Shown here: one piece after another, positions 1 through 11,639 of the stretch
How the letters are laid out: every line of letters begins with the position of its first letter
Numbering within the stretch: the first letter of the stretch is position 1
From: Leptodontidium sp. MPI-SDFR-AT-0119
Taxonomy: Eukaryota; Ascomycota; Leotiomycetes; Helotiales; Leptodontidiaceae
DNA length: 64,000 nt
Reading direction: 5' to 3'
NCBI GenBank assembly: GCA_020726505.1
Contig: JAHLEZ010000026.1
Coordinates: 496,001-560,000 of the forward strand
Made by a program: the position numbers and the translations under genes
The notes under the pieces: model-generated
What the model saw: only the letters and a program-made list of their open reading frames with translations
Database searches by the model: none
What the model was told of the DNA's origin: nothing

Positions 1-440
1 AGCAGAAAGCAGATGGGGGCAATCGCAGGCGGGCCAGATCCTCCCACCTCGGATGCTGCGAGATACAGGTCTTGGGCGCCTGCGAAAACCTGGGTGTGTC
101 CCGACAGCACGCTGGTACTGACGACTTTATCGGAGGAACGAGGGCAGGATGGATCTAGAAATAGTCATAGAGGGACGCTATGGTGGCCGGCAATGGCGGC
201 TGAGTTCAGCTTTGCAGAGAAGGACGGGTTGAGTGCAACGGTGAGCACTGCCTAGTCGAGGAGCATTTCCCATCCTCTCGTGTAGGGATCGCAGGTTGCT
301 GGGTGCAAGTGAGAGAACGGAATGGAAACCACGGGGCTTTTGTCATGCAATGTGCATTTCCCTTGGCCTTGCGAGGATGGGCAATGATGGCCTGACAACT
401 TTGAGAGGCAGATAGGAAACCACGGCCGGCAACGGGCGGC

Positions 441-450
441 TATATAAATA
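441..450 (+). promoter_or_regulatory. TATA-like box and pyrimidine-rich leader
   Basis: A TATATAAATA box is followed about 110 bp later by a CT-rich leader and an ATG in good context (CACCATGG, ATG at 559). The reading frame from 559 stops after ten codons, so this looks like a surviving promoter in front of a ruined gene. It may belong to the coding remnant at 813-1145. Nothing else could be supported in 1-780. Confidence 0.3.
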
Positions 451-812
451 TTCAGTATTTTCCGCTTTGAAGTAGCAGTTCAGTCCAAGAAATCATCAAG
501 TTTCCAACTCGAGGCCAATTCCATTTGTCTTCATCACTCACTTTCTGAGAGCCTTCACCATGGCGAGGAGGAGATGGCAGCAGATGAGATAAGGCAGGAG
601 GTACAGGAGCAGGAACTGGAAAAGGCCGACGATGATGACGATAGTGGGAAGCGCGAGCAGCGGGGAGAGAAGCGGCAGCACCAGGACGGAGGAATCAACA
701 GTGGCATCCACCATTCCGAGAGCAGCAGCTATGGACATGACACAAATGACGATGGTGACGAGGAAGACGAGAACCTACGAAGCAGCGGAGACTGTTCCCA
801 GCGTCGTCTGAT

Positions 813-1145
813 ATGCCTCCAACGCCTCCCCTTGAACGGAGCTCACCAAGGCCTTGCCTGGCACGGTCTCACAACGTGAAGCCATCCTCAACCACGCAAT
901 TTGAGGTCGGCGGTGCGTAGTCCCAGACTGATCTGGCTCACCCACCCACGTCCGTAAATAACGACCACCACTACACCCCACCAAGCTCTCGCAGTCCCTC
1001 AGATACGCAGAAGTCGGCATCAGCCGCGGAGTATCAGGAATGGCCCTTCCAAGGTTTTCTAAAGCGCTTTACGATTGGCAAGCAGATCACATACAATCTC
1101 GAGTTCTCATTGCCACATATCCTTGAGCAATTGAGCCTCTCACGG
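813..1145 (+). pseudogene. Remnant of a conserved fungal hypothetical protein
   Basis: One frame reads for about 110 codons with a single TAG at 918-920. It has a Pro/Ser-rich, low-complexity stretch followed by a compact segment, EYQEWPFQGFLKRFTIGKQ, that resembles an uncharacterised motif I associate with fungal hypothetical proteins. That link is from memory and not verified. The TAG sits where CAG (Gln) would fit, the CpA-to-TpA change seen elsewhere in this window. No function can be assigned. The 3' end runs up to the region just before the 450-bp repeat. Confidence 0.3.
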
Positions 1146-1280
1146 AGCTGATGTTTTCTGAGGGGGGTGTTTGATGTCGTTGGGAGGTTGGCTTTTGTTT
1201 GTTGCGGGGTAGATATAGTGCAGAAGCTCGGTGCTTCTGCTACAGCTGAGAAACATAATCTCGATCAACGCCTTTGGCTG

Positions 1281-1735
1281 TGACGGAATTTGAGGTTGGT
1301 TGTGAAGGAGAGTTGTGGAGGAAAAGTTGTAGAGATGTCGGAGAAAGTGAACTGGACTTGGCGCCAAACGCGTCAGAGGCGTAGAATCAACTCCGCAGAT
1401 CTCCAAACTCCAGAAATGCGGTATTTGGGCCTTTTTGAATCGATACAAAATCTGCGACACGAATCTGGCATGGTGGTGGAGGTTGACTATTGTTTGTTGG
1501 TGTTGTGTTGAGGAAGAAAAGAGACGAGGCTCTAGCGATAGCTCAGAATAGTGGGGGGCATGCACATAAACCATCCTGCACCGTTTCTGCTGCTCGGTAA
1601 ACTCGGTCTCTACATATCAATCTTATCAGGACCTCTCGGAAATGGATACCGTTCAGTGGTTTGCCGTGGTGCTTGCAGCCATTGCAGCCTTTTCTATTGT
1701 TTTCTACACGACGAGAATTTTAATTAGGTTTCTGG
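1281..1735 (+). repeat. 450-bp dispersed repeat, copy A (partner at 61843-62281)
   Basis: This block matches 61843-62281 in the same orientation, with scattered substitutions and small indels. Both copies begin at TGACGGAATTTGAGGTTGG and end at TTAGGTTTCTGG; sequence outside is unrelated. Inside, at 1642, an ATG opens a short ORF whose first 27 residues form a hydrophobic, membrane-spanning-like N-terminus (MDTVQWFAVVLAAIAAFSIV). In this copy the ORF continues to 1893; in copy B an extra T stops it after 28 residues. No terminal inverted repeat or target duplication was seen, so it may be a segmental duplication rather than a transposon. Confidence 0.8.
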
Positions 1736-1801
1736 GTACTTGCACGACGTACACTCCTCGTCTCATCTCTTATGGCAGACCCATCAGCATTTGCCCTGTC
1801 A

Positions 1802-2411
1802 TCAAGCTCGTCCTCTGGAATGCTCCAGATCCCACACCCGGTGCGCGCTCCCGCCCTTGCAGCCCACGATCCAATGTAACTCATAGATCTTAAGCATCAC
1901 GACAAAGCACGTTTCTTGGTCGCCGAGGGACATCAACTGGATACACCTAGCAGCTAATATCTGGTGTGCTTGCTTCTCATCTACCCAGAAACTCCCACAT
2001 CGATCTTTGCTAAGAAGGAAATCGCGAAACGAAGGGTGGTGTAGACGGAGCTGGCGAGTCGGGTCCTTTGGAATATCAAGTATCGCATGAAGGTCATTAA
2101 ATATCGAGTCGACTTCTTCCCATATCGCATGCCTCTTCTTTCTCGTCATCCGAATAGTCAGAGGAGATAGAGTGCTTGAGGACAGTAAGGTAGATCTCGT
2201 CAAGGTGCTTCTGTGGTGCGGTGATAGCGCTGCTACTGCCCTTGAGAATTATATCCAGTCTCTTGCGCGCGAATCGCTTTCCTTCTCGGATAAATCGACA
2301 TGTCGTTGATGCCCAGATAAAGAGTCCACAAGCGTAAAGAACGAGCTGTCTTAGAAGTTCTTCGCCAGGCCAGTCAGCTCCAAGATTCCACTTCATAGCC
2401 CCAACTACCAA
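1802..2411 (-). pseudogene. NACHT-type NLR (STAND) fragment
   Basis: Two overlapping minus-strand frames together give the region that follows the NACHT ATPase in fungal NLRs. The first, starting near 2411, contains LVLYACGLFIWASTTCRFI. The second, 1802-2203, contains a short-helix segment typical of these proteins (RQLRLHHPSFRDFLLSKDRC). A frameshift near 2100-2200 joins them. Neither the P-loop/Walker motifs nor a repeat domain is present, so this is only an internal piece. In the family these proteins act as intracellular sensors, often in heterokaryon incompatibility; here no function can remain. It is one of several incompatibility-type relics in the first 14 kb. Confidence 0.7.
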
Positions 2412-2571
2412 AAGAGGCTAAGCAAAGGATCATGTGACTAACGTTAGTATGTCACATGGCTCTGGGCTCTGACCTGCGCCTCACTCCCAAATGTGGCTGT
2501 CTCCAATTCAGTCGCAGCACGAACCCCACCACGTTTTGTATACAGACGCGGAATAACAGGTATGACTGTAG

Positions 2572-2913
2572 TTGTCAGCAAATTCTTCAAATGTCAGTCG
2601 CAGATTGCACGAGCAGCCCAGAGCAAAGGCTAGTGGCATTGATAAGGATGTAGTTGAGCTACAACAAGGTTGGGAGGACAAGGGCTCAAAGCAGGAATGC
2701 ATCCATATGCAGTCTGGTCAAGCCACGGGAAAGGTTCATAAAAATATCTTCGAGGATATTCTGACAGCCCTGGGTTCTTGTCAAATAATCGCGGTGGCAT
2801 CTGAGAATGTGTTTTCGGCAGTACGAGTCACTGCTGGAGCTGGAGCAAAGCAATGGATCGACCATTTGAGTAGCCTTAGAGGGGCTATTACAGGATCGAA
2901 AGGGAGTGCATGA
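2572..2913 (+). pseudogene. Fragment of a fungal hypothetical (signalling N-terminal type), plus-strand copy
   Basis: The ORF encodes about 113 residues. Residues around 55-100 (IFEDILTALGSCQIIAVASE onwards) match in pattern the minus-strand ORF at 3113-3475. I recognise this pattern (VFEDVS...HQVIVSTIGD..SA.RVTAG) as a conserved segment of fungal proteins, often with N-terminal domains resembling those of NLRs; the exact family name is uncertain. There is no complete protein on either strand. The two homologous pieces face each other across about 200 bp. Confidence 0.4.
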
Positions 2914-3112
2914 AGCTCAGCAAGAGGTCCGGAAGGTTATCTGACTGTAAAGTCAGACGGCGAGTAAAGTTGTGGCAAGAGGCTTGAGATAGGGTTATAA
3001 ATGAATAATCGACGCAGAACTCGTTCCTCCGCAAGTGTTAGAGTGTCTTTCCTGCACCATAAGTGCCATCGAACTTGTCCAGCGTCTGATCCTGACCTCC
3101 TTTGGCCTCCTG

Positions 3113-3475
3113 CTAAGATATGCTTGCAACCGTATGGTCTTGTGATATCTGTAAAATACTGGTATCGGAGAGCTGCCTAAGGCACTGCATCGCTCCAACC
3201 TCAGTTGTGACAGTCGAGGCTGATATACGAATTCCAATTGTCGACACGATTACTTGACGGGATGCCTCCCCAGCTGATACGTTTTCGAAGACATTGACTG
3301 GCACCTTGTCTGTCATTCTGCCCCCCTCCTGACCCTGCTCCTCAATCGCTTCATCCGTGCCGAGCATTCCGACGGTGGCTGCAGGTAGGCTTCGCTCAGG
3401 ATACTCTAGAAGGTAAGTCGGGAAGGAACCTTCCACAGGCAATAGAGCTGTCCATGGAACTGAAGCAAGCTGCAA
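3113..3475 (-). pseudogene. Fragment of the same fungal hypothetical family, minus-strand copy
   Basis: About 120 residues on the minus strand. The core NVFENVSAGEASRQVIVSTI and the following ISASTVTTEVGAMQCLRQL align with the plus-strand ORF at 2572-2913 by position and character. The pair therefore forms a diverged inverted duplication of one gene segment. The piece ends in a plausible but incomplete C-terminus. It may once have been joined to the NLR fragment upstream, but frame and orientation do not show this. Confidence 0.4.
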
Positions 3476-3587
3476 GACCGCTTTCTTATGCTTATGTAAT
3501 TGTAAACAAGATGGATAGCTGCATGTGTTTCGTAGAACATGAGTAACTCCATCTCCGCATGGACTACGTATTCACTTCATCGCCTCA

Positions 3588-6180
3588 TTATCTTCTCCTA
3601 CTCTGAGAAACCCATTCTGGATCGGTGACTAAAATAGTAAAGTCTTTCAATCCTGGCATGAACAATACCGCCCTGTCACGCTGTGTTATAACATGCTTTC
3701 TCATCCAGCGGAAATCGTCCTCGTTGAGTATTGCAATGTCGCGAGACTCTCGGTCTGGCATCGTATCTTTGAGTGTAAAAGTTAGGCACGGGGGACCTCT
3801 TACACCACCACGACCCGTTTGACTTCCGAACCAGGCAAAAAACTCCGTGGTCTTGATCTTATGTCTCCAGACGGAGAATTCGTAGGGCGCGCTGAACTTT
3901 CCTAGCTCGTCCATTTGAAGTCTGACGACGATCTCGGGAGGCGACGAAGCAAGCTTTACTAGTTCACGAATGCTCCATTGTCTAGGCTGAGTAGCCGCTC
4001 TTGCTTGGGATGGTTGAGCATGATCTGAAGCGGGGACCTTTCGGGGCTTGTAGTATAGTACCGTAGAGCTTCCATGAATTACGCATGTTTGCCCAACCCC
4101 GATGGTCAGTTCCGCGTAGAGGTCGCCTATTAGTCCTTGCCCTGTATCAACTTGCTGAACAGAAAAGCCATGAACAGTGATGGCCACTAGTCCATTTGCA
4201 CTAGATTTGTCGACCACAGCCCCGCATACATCTGGGTATACCCGTTTTCGTCCTCCCGTGGTTTCGTCTTCTTCTAGTTCTATATCCTCTCGTCCAGCTA
4301 TCTATACATATGTTAGAATTGACATCAATTAGACCGTGTTTATTATCTTACAAATTCTGCAGCCTTATTCCTGAGCCTTTTCTTGTCATTTGCCGTTCTT
4401 GATGTCTCAAAAACGCCTGTCATGACGTTCATCCACATGCTGTTGTAGTGAGACGGGGATGGATCTTTGGTCGGTTTCAGAGGTTGGTGACCAACATGAT
4501 TCACTTGGGCTGGTATTGAGCGCACCTGTGGTGTTGTGGCCCTAGTACCTGCGAAGTTGGAGGGGGTGGGTAAAAGAGATAGGGCTGGCCCAGGGCAATT
4601 CGATACTGGGAGGGACGTAAATGGATTCTGCTCGAGTAGGGGCTGACGTACCAGCCGAGGTGCTTGACAGATAGAGTTATTGGTAGTTGTCATACCAGTC
4701 GATGATTGTTGTAGTTTGTTAGGGTCGAAAGGGGGAATGCCTTGGCTTTGGGAAGCTTTGCCAGCACCATTCGGTCTCAACTTGCGTAACTGCTGAGTAG
4801 GCTGGTCATGGTGGCTAGTGAGCGAACTAGTCCATGGCTCTCCAACACCCATGTTCTGTCTCGAGGCTTGGCCGGGTAAGTGAAGGAATGCTTGGGGATC
4901 GTCGGGCAGATCAGAATTTTGAGTATGAGATCGAGTTCTCACTTCATCGTTCCTGACAGTTCCAAGACAATGTCTGTTGGTATGATGTGGTGGAGGACTG
5001 TCTATAGAGGCGGGTTGGCGAGTCTGGCGGCCTATAGAAACTCCTGAGATGCCAAACTTTAGTGAGCAGTGATCTCCTTCAGCCATAAGTTTGCTCTGTG
5101 GAGGCTTATCAATTCTCCTCAGAGTTGATGGCTCTCTCGCACTTTGTTCCGTCTCTCGCCCTGGCAACGTACTCGGATTCGGTTGGCACTGTTTCAAGGC
5201 TGGAATAGCTGGGGGTGACAGCTCTTGAGAACTAGATGATAACTTAGCCGATCTAGGAGGACGTTGACAATCATCTGGGGCGTCTGTTGGTGGAGGAGAC
5301 CATTCTCCATTGTGTTGATGTGCGAGGCCGGAAGAACTTTCAGTGGCAGAAGCGGAGTGGTACGTGTTAATTGAAGGCCGTATGAATCCCGATTGCTGAC
5401 GTTCTCCGTCTGGTGAGGGAATGTATAAAGAAATGTGTAGCCGGTTTCGTGCCTTTTCAACAAAGTCCGGTGCAGAATCAAGTACAAACAAAGCATCCCT
5501 GGCCTTCTGGGTAGCGTCGGAATTTGTGTCTGATTTTTGATACCTGGATTGAACTGCTGTTCTGTCGCCTTGCAACGTAGCCCCAGTTGCATCGGGACCG
5601 CCGGACGCAGAAGTTGTTTTTGGATTTTCGCCCTCTACTATCGTTGTGTCCTTGATTGTCCCGTTGTCCTCCACTGTCCCTGTATCGCCGGCTCTCCCTG
5701 CCTCCCCGATTGTCTCTGTGTTTCCGCTTGTCCCCGTGTCCTCGATTATCCCTGTGTCTACGACTATAAAGTCTCCAACCTCTTCGTCGTCAAGAGACTT
5801 GTTTCTTCTAGGTCGTTTAGTGCGTCTTGCCCTGACATGGGAGGATGGCTCTCGATCAATACTCCTCTTAAGGCAACGTCAGCAAACATCCCTTATATGC
5901 TGTAGAGGTAAAAGCTTATACTTACCGTTTTCACCAAATGCTGAGGCATTCTTCCACCACTATCTCGGTCACCTTCTGGTAAGAGATTGTTTCGATTAAC
6001 AAGCTGGCGGCTGCGAGTTCGACGACGGAGTAGAGCCACCACTTGCTCCCCTCCCAACCGTCTAGAACTAGCAATTCTCCCCTCAGACATGTGCTGATGT
6101 ATTGGAAGAAGCCATTGAAGAGTCGTTGCTTTCGGAGAATGCGCGGTTAACGACGGGCAGGGTGCATGCAGCTTGCGCAT
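3588..6180 (-). CDS. Spliced 827-aa hypothetical protein, disordered centre
   Basis: Three exons join in frame: 5926-6180, 4352-5866 and 3588-4301. Intron 1 (5867-5925, 59 nt) has donor GTAAGT, a CTGAC branch point and an AG acceptor. Intron 2 (4302-4351, 50 nt) has donor GTAAGA, branch TCTAAC and acceptor TATAG. Both are phase 0 and no stop remains, so the gene looks intact, 827 aa. Exon 1 is basic. Exon 2 begins with an Arg/Lys-rich stretch and an imperfect run of DTG/GT repeats, then about 440 Ser/Pro/Thr-rich, probably disordered residues. Exon 3 looks folded (VRLQMDELGKFSAPYEFSVW) but I recognise no domain. A later start at Met-31 is possible. The DNA encoding the DTG repeats is a degenerate minisatellite around 5640-5770. 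Confidence 0.65.
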
Positions 6181-6250
6181 ACTATTAGGGGTGTGATAAG
6201 CGCACTAAAAAGCCACTGTTTTGTCCGAGCTTTGAGTCTTGGTGGGACCT

Positions 6251-6384
6251 CGAAGGCGGGCAACAACTGGTAATGGTCTAGTCCAAGCTTCGCTTCACTC
6301 AAAATACCCACTTTTATGACCATCCAAGTTGATTGATTGGCTCTGGTACACGTGATGGACCATTACCAGTTGTTGCCGCCTTCG
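6251..6384. repeat. 134-bp MITE-like palindromic element
   Basis: The ends are inverted repeats: CGAAGGCGGGCAACAACTGG and onward to TAATGGTC on the left, and its complement (GACCATTACCAGTTGTTGCC, then GCCTTCG) on the right, about 27 bp with one extra G on the left. The internal 80 bp has no ORF. No convincing target duplication is visible, so the superfamily is unknown. Confidence 0.6.
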
Positions 6385-7681
6385 TAGTGAATGGGAATTG
6401 CAACAAATAATTAATGGAGATTGATCGTTACGGATTTAGGAATTGGCTCAGCGACAGCAAAAACCCGCGCTTGTCTTACTTTGTCGGATTTGCAGATGAC
6501 TGAATTCGATCGTGGAATTAACTTCACTTCTCCTTCCGTACAAACGCACCCTATCAAAGACTAGAGGAGGAACTCTTTGAACGGGCACATCCAGCCGCTG
6601 CTGCAGCAAGAGGGCGAGTGCACGGGAAAAGTGCAGCCTATTGGATACCGAAGTGCCGTCGTAGGGCTGTGAACATCGGACCACCTTTCAGGGTCTCAAA
6701 GTGCGACGTGCAACAAAAATCTTCAAGAATGGTCTTATCCATGATGTTACGGTGGGGGACTTGTCTGCGAGAAGCGTCCAAATTGCTGTTTCTAGATAGA
6801 GAAGTCTACGTTTTGACTGCGGTCAAAGTATGGTAAATGCTTCTGAAGTCTGACGTTCCAAAATTATCCATGACGTGGTGGGGTTGGGTCGCTTTTTTAT
6901 TTCGCTGGGAGGTCCCCTACAAGAGACGCGAGACAACCGTCCCACTGTCGCGAGGCTTCGCCTTTCTTTTTCTTCAACGACCTCCAGAATGCAAGAAGAT
7001 GGTTCTGACATCCTTCCTTGGACCGCTGAAAACCTAGATCGCAAAGATTTCTTTTCGATGTGGAGGAGCATCACGCATGCTCTCATCATCCCAACTTCCT
7101 TGGCATACTTTAACGCAACATGGGTACAAAAGGCTGCCTTGTTGGAACTCCACCAATGAAAGAAATGCCTACCCCGCTATTGCACTTGACATGTCAGGAG
7201 ATTTCTCAATCACCTCAAACCGCTCCCTCATTAAAAAGTCAACGAATGCTCCCGACTTCAAGCCTCTCATCATGGCTGCCGAAGAATTCTACCAAGTTCG
7301 AAACTCTCAGCTGAATAGAGGAAAGAACTGCGCTTCTAACTATTATCTAGGCTAATATTACCGCCAATCTCAGCGCTGACGAGCGGTCTTCCTTGATGGA
7401 CCATTGTAAAGAACTTGTTCGAAAGGCAGGTGGGACGGTTCGTGAGGATATGAGCCATCTCCTTGGTCATATCTGGTATGCTTGTATTCTTAGCTTCAGT
7501 TGTGTCTCCGACCGAACCGGCTAACATCTCCGGAGGTTCACTTTGCCGAATGGCGTGGAAAACCCAATTAAAGGAGATGATGAGAAATTCAAAGGCAAAA
7601 TCTGTTCCCCTCTCCGGGGACGAGATTGATTAAGCGCTACACCCCTGATCTCCCCCGGCAAACTTCATCATTACATTGTAA
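6385..7681. other. No supported gene
   Basis: Short overlapping ORFs occur on both strands but none shows family resemblance, consistent splice sites or a plausible start. A 17-bp motif, TGCGACGTGCAACAAAA, lies at 6702-6718 and recurs near 8930 and 16178. Confidence 0.4.
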
Positions 7682-8240
7682 TCAGCCAGTCCAGAATGTC
7701 AACTTTGTTCTCAGTGTTTCGCTCTCTTGTTCCAAGGCTTTTTCCTGCTCCTGTAAATGGCGTATGTAGCCGATTGCCTTCTCTAGAACACCCATCTCTG
7801 AATTCGCCGATCTGCCGTCCTGTTGACCGCCCTTGTCACGTGTCGCGAGATGCTTGGCTTCGAGTCCGCCAAGAGCACGCGACAACTTTCCTAGCTCGTC
7901 TTCGTAGGCTCTTGCAGACAGCTGCTCTGGCCCCAGGTAGGAATGGTCTCTTGTTATAGTTGAGGGCTGGTCGATGTGGTGATACAAAGGCTTGTCCACG
8001 ACACTTGATAGAAGACGGTCAGTGATATATTTTGTGGAGTTCTCGAGGCTGAGGCCTTACGCTCTGTTGGGTAGCTGTGTGGCTGCCATTTCGACGGGGG
8101 GCACTTGTGGATAGAGCTGTGTCCCTTGCGAAAATGTCGGAGCATGCAGCGAGGATACCCGAGATATCCAACTCTACAAGTGGGCGACAGTAAAAACTGG
8201 AGCTCGGAGCTCTTGACGAATGTGTCCCTTTGGGAATCAA
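7682..8240 (-). CDS. Small two-exon protein with helix-loop-helix-like C-terminus
   Basis: Exon 1 (8061-8240, 60 codons) and exon 2 (7682-7990) join in frame across a 70-nt intron with donor GTAAGG and an internal CTGAC. The predicted 162-aa protein ends in a helix resembling helix 2 plus leucine-rich extension of fungal bHLH factors (MGVLEKAIGYIRHLQEQEKA). A basic, DNA-contacting helix 1 is not recognisable before it, so this could be a decayed bHLH gene or an unrelated coiled-coil protein. The start at 8240 is only the first available Met codon. Confidence 0.35.
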
Positions 8241-8299
8241 CCCTGCTTAATAAGACTAAGCAGCCTCGCTTCGTATTTAGGGTTTGAAACATACTTGCC

Positions 8300-9410
8300 G
8301 ATCTCTGTCAAAGTGGTGTGATATATGGTTTGATAATGCAAGCCACTTCGGAAACACTAAGCCACACACCTTTCAACTGCCCTCATCTTCCCTACGCTTT
8401 GCCTTCAGCCTCGATTACCTGAAATAATAATTGGCAAGATGTCCACCCAATAGTGTGCATCTTTCATCCACCTCCTTTGATCATGAAAGGTTTTCTACCC
8501 CAACGTCCCCAGAACCCGGGACGCAAAAGGGAGAAGGAATAGTTGAACTTAGCCTAGATGAAGAGATCAGAGAGATCGATCTGCGAAGGAGGGAAAGTTG
8601 TTGGAAGCAGTTCAGTAGTCGATTATAAGTATCTTGCAGGCTCCCTCTCTTGTTGTGTGGTGTTGGGTACTGCCCATCACAACATGCGAAAAATTAAGTT
8701 CGGATAGTAGGGTATACCAGCACGTGATCACATCACAACTTAATAATAGTGCAGTGGTGAAAGAACTCTCTTGAGTTATGAAAGGAGACTATCCGCAAAT
8801 CAGGCGCGTGAACGACGATGTGAACGTAGTTTCTGAGAGAGAGAGGTTCCACAATATGCGACTATGCGCCACAAAACTTGCACTGTAAGCAAATGTGAAT
8901 GAGGTTTCGGAGGCTGCCTCCTGTGATTTTGCGATGTGCAACAAAACCTGCGCACTGAAGCGATGCGCTTTTTCACAAAAGAAAGCACGTGGAGTCTCAG
9001 CGGGCAACCAAGTAGCTCTAAACTCGATTGAAGTGATTGCGCCTTCAGGACTAAACGGCTGTAGACCCTTCAATGTAATTATTACTAATGAGTGATTAAC
9101 TGTAGAAAAAGTCCAGTCTCTCAATCTGGCATTTCGTTCATTAGGCACTGATACAGACGAACATTACTTTGATCAATCATCCATCCGCACACCGGAATAT
9201 TCTCGTCGCTGGTGCGACCCTTGACGCCCGCCCTGTGAATGCTTCAATCGGTTGGTCTCGAGGCTTGTGATAGCGGCTATATTGGAGTTGCGGAAAGGGT
9301 TGCTTGCCAACAGAAGGAGGCTCCTCCAGATCTATCACCTTACCAGCAAAGGACAATTCACGAAGAGAAGAATCAAACTTTTGGCCCCGAAAACTTGTTT
9401 TGAATACACT
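8300..9410. other. No supported gene
   Basis: Only short ORFs without family resemblance. The motif TGCGATGTGCAACAAAA is at 8930-8946, with a related TGCG...CACAAAAC string about 65 bp before it, which may be debris of a repeat element. Confidence 0.4.
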
Positions 9411-11639
9411 TCAATTTGTGTTGAGCAGATTCCGAATCTGCAGCAGGCTCTGCGCATCCCTCTCCTTAGCTAATGAGACCCCTAGCGATCTCGTACCAGG
9501 AGAAGGCTCAAGAAACCCAAAAGCGCTGCCTTCGATGGCCCATTCGGAAGAGAACGACGGAACATACTTCAAATGGATCTGGTCGATGGGTTGTGTGTAC
9601 GTGGGCCGGGTACACGCATCGAGGAAATCATCCATCCGATAGACTTTTAGTGGCCGCGGTATGGCCATGAATTCTGTTGGATTCCAGGAAAGGCGGATGG
9701 AGCATTCGTTTGAAGTTCGTCGTAGCATTTCCTGAAGTGTGCTTGCAATAGGGAAACCAACCCGAGACTGCGTCAGAACTTCCATCCCAAATTGTACAGC
9801 TTCGAATCCATCTTTACCACCACCTTCCATGCCACCAGGGAAGAATCGGGCAATAATATCAGTCAGGTAAAGAACTGCAAACATCTGCAGGACTAGCTGG
9901 TAGCGGCAAGTGTACTGGGTTCGGTAATGTTCATCGAGCAGGAAAAGTCCTTATTGCGCATAGCTCCAAATGGTCTCCTTAACCAGGGATGATAGGAAGC
10001 CTTCGAAGTCGAGCAAAGGACGAAGTAGCAGGATAACTGTGTTCGAGTATAATATTCTACTAGCTCGTTATTCGATGGTTCGGTGCTTGATTGGCAGACC
10101 TACAGCAGAGAGAGCACATGTGGAAGTGCTTGACTGTCATTTTCGGTGTTACCAATGACGCTCGGAAGCTCTTCCCGCCAGGTCATAAGTCTGCCATACT
10201 GATAGAGGAGATGGCGCGCAGAGATCTGGGGACCTGGTCGAGTATACATCATTGTGGTCACATCTCGAATGATCGCTGTTAATTTCGTTTTTTCTTGGTT
10301 TGTTGTTGCAAACAAGCCTGGCCAGGCAGGGCATTGATCATTGACATAGCGATAGAAGTACTATTTAGCGCTATCTTGCTCGTTATCATTCCCCTCAAAA
10401 CCATCGTAGGACGTAGAGTTGATAGTTGGTAGTGCTTAGAAGGTCACCTGCGCCCATTCACTGAGTTCATTAGCAAAGATAAAAGTGCGGAAGGGCGCAT
10501 ACTGACATGTTCAAATTTTATACCCCACGCACGGTATTCTTCCAAACCTCCGCAAATCCGTCGCTTTCCTGGCAGAGAAAACCTACTAGACTGTTTGTGG
10601 CTACCCTCAGGTAGGACGATGCGCGCAATGAGTTAGCACGAGCACAGTCTACCAAAAACATGACTGCAAATGCTTGTACGGTCGTAATCCTCTTGTCGCC
10701 GGGATCGATATTTACACAGACTACATCACTGAACTCTCCGCCGAGCCGTTCGAGGTCAGTCTCGTCTGCCTCTGCCGCAGAACTTAGATAGCATGCCATG
10801 GCACAAATTGCGTTGACGAGAACAGACGAGCAATAGTTATCCAACTGTCGTTTATAGCTGTCGGCGAAACGGTCCTCGCTAAATAACGTATGTACTAGAT
10901 GAACCCACGCAAAGTACAGCTGGAATAGATGATCTAGAACTACTGTATCTGAAGTCACGGATGTCCATCTGCTCGTTGAGGAGACGCCACTCATTTCGTG
11001 ATCTGATCCCTCAAATGCAGAATGCCGAGACTCCCTGGGCGAAAGCGTCTCGAACTCGTCCATTGGGGCTCGACCCAGCCATTCCACGATGCTCTAGTAT
11101 GTCTCGCCATGCTTGAGCCACCCGAGAATATCGGGAACCTTCTCATCAGTGGAGAGGGCTTATAGGATATGTCCGGTCAAATGGTCCTTAACCTTAAGCT
11201 CCTTAATCTCCTTAACCAATTCCTCTTTCGCATGCTTAATATGAACCTCGTAGATGCACCCAGAGGTCTCCCTTCGCGTCACACATCTTTTACATGGTTT
11301 TGAACTATCACACTGGAAGAGTTAGCGCAGATCCTCGAATTAGCATTGTGCACTGCGCGCAAATGTCAACGTCAGACCATACAGGAAAAAGCTAACCTTT
11401 GCTCTAGCCTTCTTACAGCCGAGACAAGCATTCTATGTTACGGATCCTGGGGCCCTTCGGCGTTTGAAAGGCCGGGTACTGTTCTCTGCAGCTTCTTTCT
11501 CACAGTTCCGACGTTGACCAGATCCCATGGATTTAGACGGGGATTGATATGGATCGCTCGTCGAAGCGCTGTTATCTCCAAGTGAGGGACGAATTTTGCG
11601 AAACGACATAACTGGTGGGGGATGGTCTATGCCATGCAA
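9411..11639 (-). pseudogene. Zn2Cys6 transcription factor pseudogene with multiple RIP-like stops
   Basis: The N-terminus has an acidic/basic leader, then a binuclear zinc cluster split by an 84-nt intron (11313-11396): NACLGCKKARAK joined to CDSSKPCKRC...GC. The fungal-specific transcription factor domain follows (LDHLFQLYFAWVHLVHTLFS), then NLNIEWAQVT across another intron near 10.5 kb, and a C-terminal part at 9411-9884. In-frame stops lie at 11433-11435 (TAG), 11160-11162 (TAA), 11094-11096 (TAG), 10518-10520 (TAA) and at several later sites, e.g. before YFYRYVND. Each falls where CAG or CAA fits well, i.e. CpA changed to TpA. In life this would be a nuclear regulator; here it cannot make a full protein. 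Very few frameshifts separate the pieces, consistent with point mutation as the main cause of loss. Confidence 0.85.

Noticed and set aside
538..879. Two antisense ORFs (66 aa membrane-like, 101 aa acidic)
   Set aside because: They are the two readings of one GA/CT-rich stretch; neither has family resemblance.
1140..1574. 144-aa minus-strand ORF over the 450-bp repeat
   Set aside because: The matching ORF is broken in copy B and composition is low-complexity; likely chance.
8789..9148. 119-aa minus-strand ORF
   Set aside because: No recognisable family, and overlapping ORFs on both strands are similar in length.
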